The translations under genes were made by a program, and so were the position numbers. A stretch of DNA of 13,005 nucleotides from Pirellulales bacterium (GTDB lineage: Bacteria; Planctomycetota; Planctomycetia; Pirellulales; Thermoguttaceae): NCBI GenBank assembly GCA_030605745.1, contig JAUWHT010000154.1:1-13005 (forward strand). Direction: 5' to 3'. Of this stretch, positions 12,151 to 13,005 are shown in pieces; position 1 is the stretch's first letter; each line of letters opens with the position of its first letter. Below the pieces are notes generated by a model that saw only the letters and a program-made list of their open reading frames with translations, did not search any database and was not told the DNA's origin.

Positions 12151-12154
12151 CATC

Positions 12155-12565
12155 CTATTGGGGATCGGCAATAAACAGGTCGGCGGAGACGTGAAAGTAG
12201 GCGGCTAGTTTAGTCACGTTGGCTTTGCTGATCTGGCGCTCGCCGGATAGCACTGCACTAATCGTCGAGGCCGGAATCTTGGTTGCCTTGGCGACCTCGG
12301 CTTGGCTGACCTCCCGGGCTTCGATCAGGTGCGCCAGCATCTCGCCGGGTGTGGTCTTGGGCGTTGGGTGTTCGATGGATTCATACTGCTCGACCAGGGC
12401 AGCCAGAACGTCCAGCATCTCGCTTTCGGCTCGCGGCAGGTGTGGTTTGGTCATCAGCGCTTCGACTTGCTTCATCGCTTTCTTATACGCGCGTTCGGTA
12501 CAGATCGGGCGCGGCTTGTAGTCCAACAGGAGTTTATCGTACGCGGTCATCGTTACGGTAGACAT
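12155..12565 (-). CDS. higA: HigA-type antitoxin, XRE/HTH_3 family
   Basis: The product is 136 aa. The N-terminal half is helical (YKKAMKQVEALMTKP, SEMLDVLAALVEQYESIEHP), as in the long HigA type. The C-terminal half is a Cro/CI helix-turn-helix: MLAHLIEAREVSQAEVAKAT, then KIPASTISAVLSGERQISKA, ending in YFHVSADLFI. It neutralises the HigB toxin and represses the operon. ATG 12565 overlaps the higB stop by one base (TGATG), with AAGGAG inside higB ten bases upstream. A later Met at 12550 is possible but less conserved in position. The gene order toxin then antitoxin is the usual higBA order. Confidence 0.85.
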   Translation of the reverse strand: MSTVTMTAYDKLLLDYKPRPICTERAYKKAMKQVEALMTKPHLPRAESEMLDVLAALVEQYESIEHPTPKTTPGEMLAHLIEAREVSQAEVAKATKIPASTISAVLSGERQISKANVTKLAAYFHVSADLFIADPQ

Positions 12566-12873
12566 CACCCACAATCTCCTTTCCACTCATTCTTGTCGTA
12601 TTCGGCGTGTGTCAGAAAATGCTTGATCCATAACGTCCCACCGCTCCACTGATTGGCGTAGCCCACGCGGACAATCAGGCGGTACCTGTTTCCCCGGACG
12701 TTAAACACAAGACAGCAACCTACTTGGTCGGTTTGGGAGTAAGCGGCCCGGACGTCATAAATGCTCTCCCATCGCTCGGCCTTGGCGACCCGCCACCAGT
12801 TATTGAGCCAGTTGGCAACATCAGGATACCGCCGAATTGTTTTGTCGATTGCCGGCCGCGAGATGACATTCAT
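12565..12873 (-). CDS. higB: HigB-type mRNA interferase toxin
   Basis: The product is 102 aa, the normal length. It matches the HigB_toxin family: MNVISRPAIDKTIRRYPD, WWRVAKAERWESIYDVRAAY, VGCCLVFNVRGNRYRLIVRV, and the diagnostic ending IKHFLTHAEYDK. Family members cut mRNA on the ribosome and are held inactive by HigA. All the conserved blocks are present, so the toxin looks functional. The ATG at 12873 has only a weak ribosome-binding site (ACGGAAAATACA), which would keep toxin translation low. The downstream higA overlaps by one base. Confidence 0.88.
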   Translation of the reverse strand: MNVISRPAIDKTIRRYPDVANWLNNWWRVAKAERWESIYDVRAAYSQTDQVGCCLVFNVRGNRYRLIVRVGYANQWSGGTLWIKHFLTHAEYDKNEWKGDCG

Positions 12874-12906
12874 TGTATTTTCCGTCGGTCGACCACCACT
12901 GTTAGT

Positions 12907-12935
12907 ATGTTAGCAAATCGCTAATAGGTTGTCAA
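12907..12935 (-). promoter_or_regulatory. higBA promoter
   Basis: TTGACA (12935-12930), a 17-bp spacer and TAACAT (12912-12907) give a start near 12900 and a leader of about 27 nt before higB. Confidence 0.7.
12910..12924. promoter_or_regulatory. Probable HigA operator
   Basis: The inverted repeat TTAGC-5 bp-GCTAA overlaps the -10 box and fills most of the spacer of the higBA promoter. A bound XRE repressor here would block RNA polymerase. This is the standard autoregulation arrangement for higBA; binding by this HigA is inferred. Confidence 0.55.
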
Positions 12936-13005
12936 GGCTGGGGCCTGCGCCACAGTCTATGACTTCCCTGCCGGATGGGCTCAAACCGCCCTATGCCTGA
13001 CGGGG

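Larger units (their letters stand above)
12015..12155. repeat. 141-bp direct repeat, copy 2
   Basis: Partner of 10691-10831. The match begins exactly at the higA stop codon (12155) and ends inside codon 34 of the protease frame. Both copies are in the same orientation, with 1183 bp between them. Confidence 0.9.

Overview
The window looks like chromosomal DNA from a GC-rich planctomycete (phylum Planctomycetota). This is inferred from gene content, not from a marker gene. The pointers are a PEP-CTERM secreted protein, very large secreted PQQ-type beta-propeller proteins carrying an N-terminal methyltransferase-like domain, a Uma2-family nuclease, a GH10-like protein of a type I recall from planctomycetes, a secreted Abhydrolase_7-type esterase, and many short palindromic and 7-bp-period intergenic repeats.

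Left part (1-5800). The 3' end of a PEP-CTERM gene runs off the left edge. It is followed by an imperfect inverted repeat and about 260 bp of gene remnants: a GntR-type winged-helix fragment on + and a scrap of a PQQ protein on -. Two tandem paralogues then lie on the minus strand. The upstream one (2749-5682) is intact, has a strong promoter (TTGACA-17-TAAAAT) and encodes about 977 aa. The downstream one (1085-2710) is decayed: it has a large internal deletion and two frameshifts, one of them at a 4x7-bp repeat.

Middle (5800-10420). A Uma2-family gene (+) converges on a GH10-like gene (-) that lacks both catalytic glutamates. A 368-bp gap packed with hairpins and heptamer tracts precedes purC (+). 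The 3' end of purC overlaps by 11 bp the 3' end of a secreted alpha/beta hydrolase (-). The hydrolase follows, 6 nt downstream, a retropepsin-like protease gene on the same strand.

Right part (10420-13005). This is the most interesting region. It is visibly AT-richer, and all its genes are on the minus strand. It holds a lipoprotein gene, a DUF433 (antitoxin-like) gene whose PIN-like partner has been reduced to a start codon plus C-terminal tail, a truncated second copy of the protease gene, and an intact higBA toxin-antitoxin operon. A 59-bp folded site between the lipoprotein and DUF433 genes has the architecture of an integron attC site. The two flanking cassette boundaries agree with it: each cassette's 5' end is the exact reverse complement, over 8-9 bp, of the R'' box at its own 3' end. 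I read this as a small, degraded integron cassette cluster without an integrase in view, flanked by a 141-bp direct duplication of the protease promoter and 5' end.

In short, the window combines ordinary metabolism (purC), secreted or carbohydrate-related proteins (PQQ propeller, GH10-like, esterase) and an accessory tail of toxin-antitoxin and cassette genes. No tRNA, rRNA, CRISPR array, integrase or transposase was recognised.
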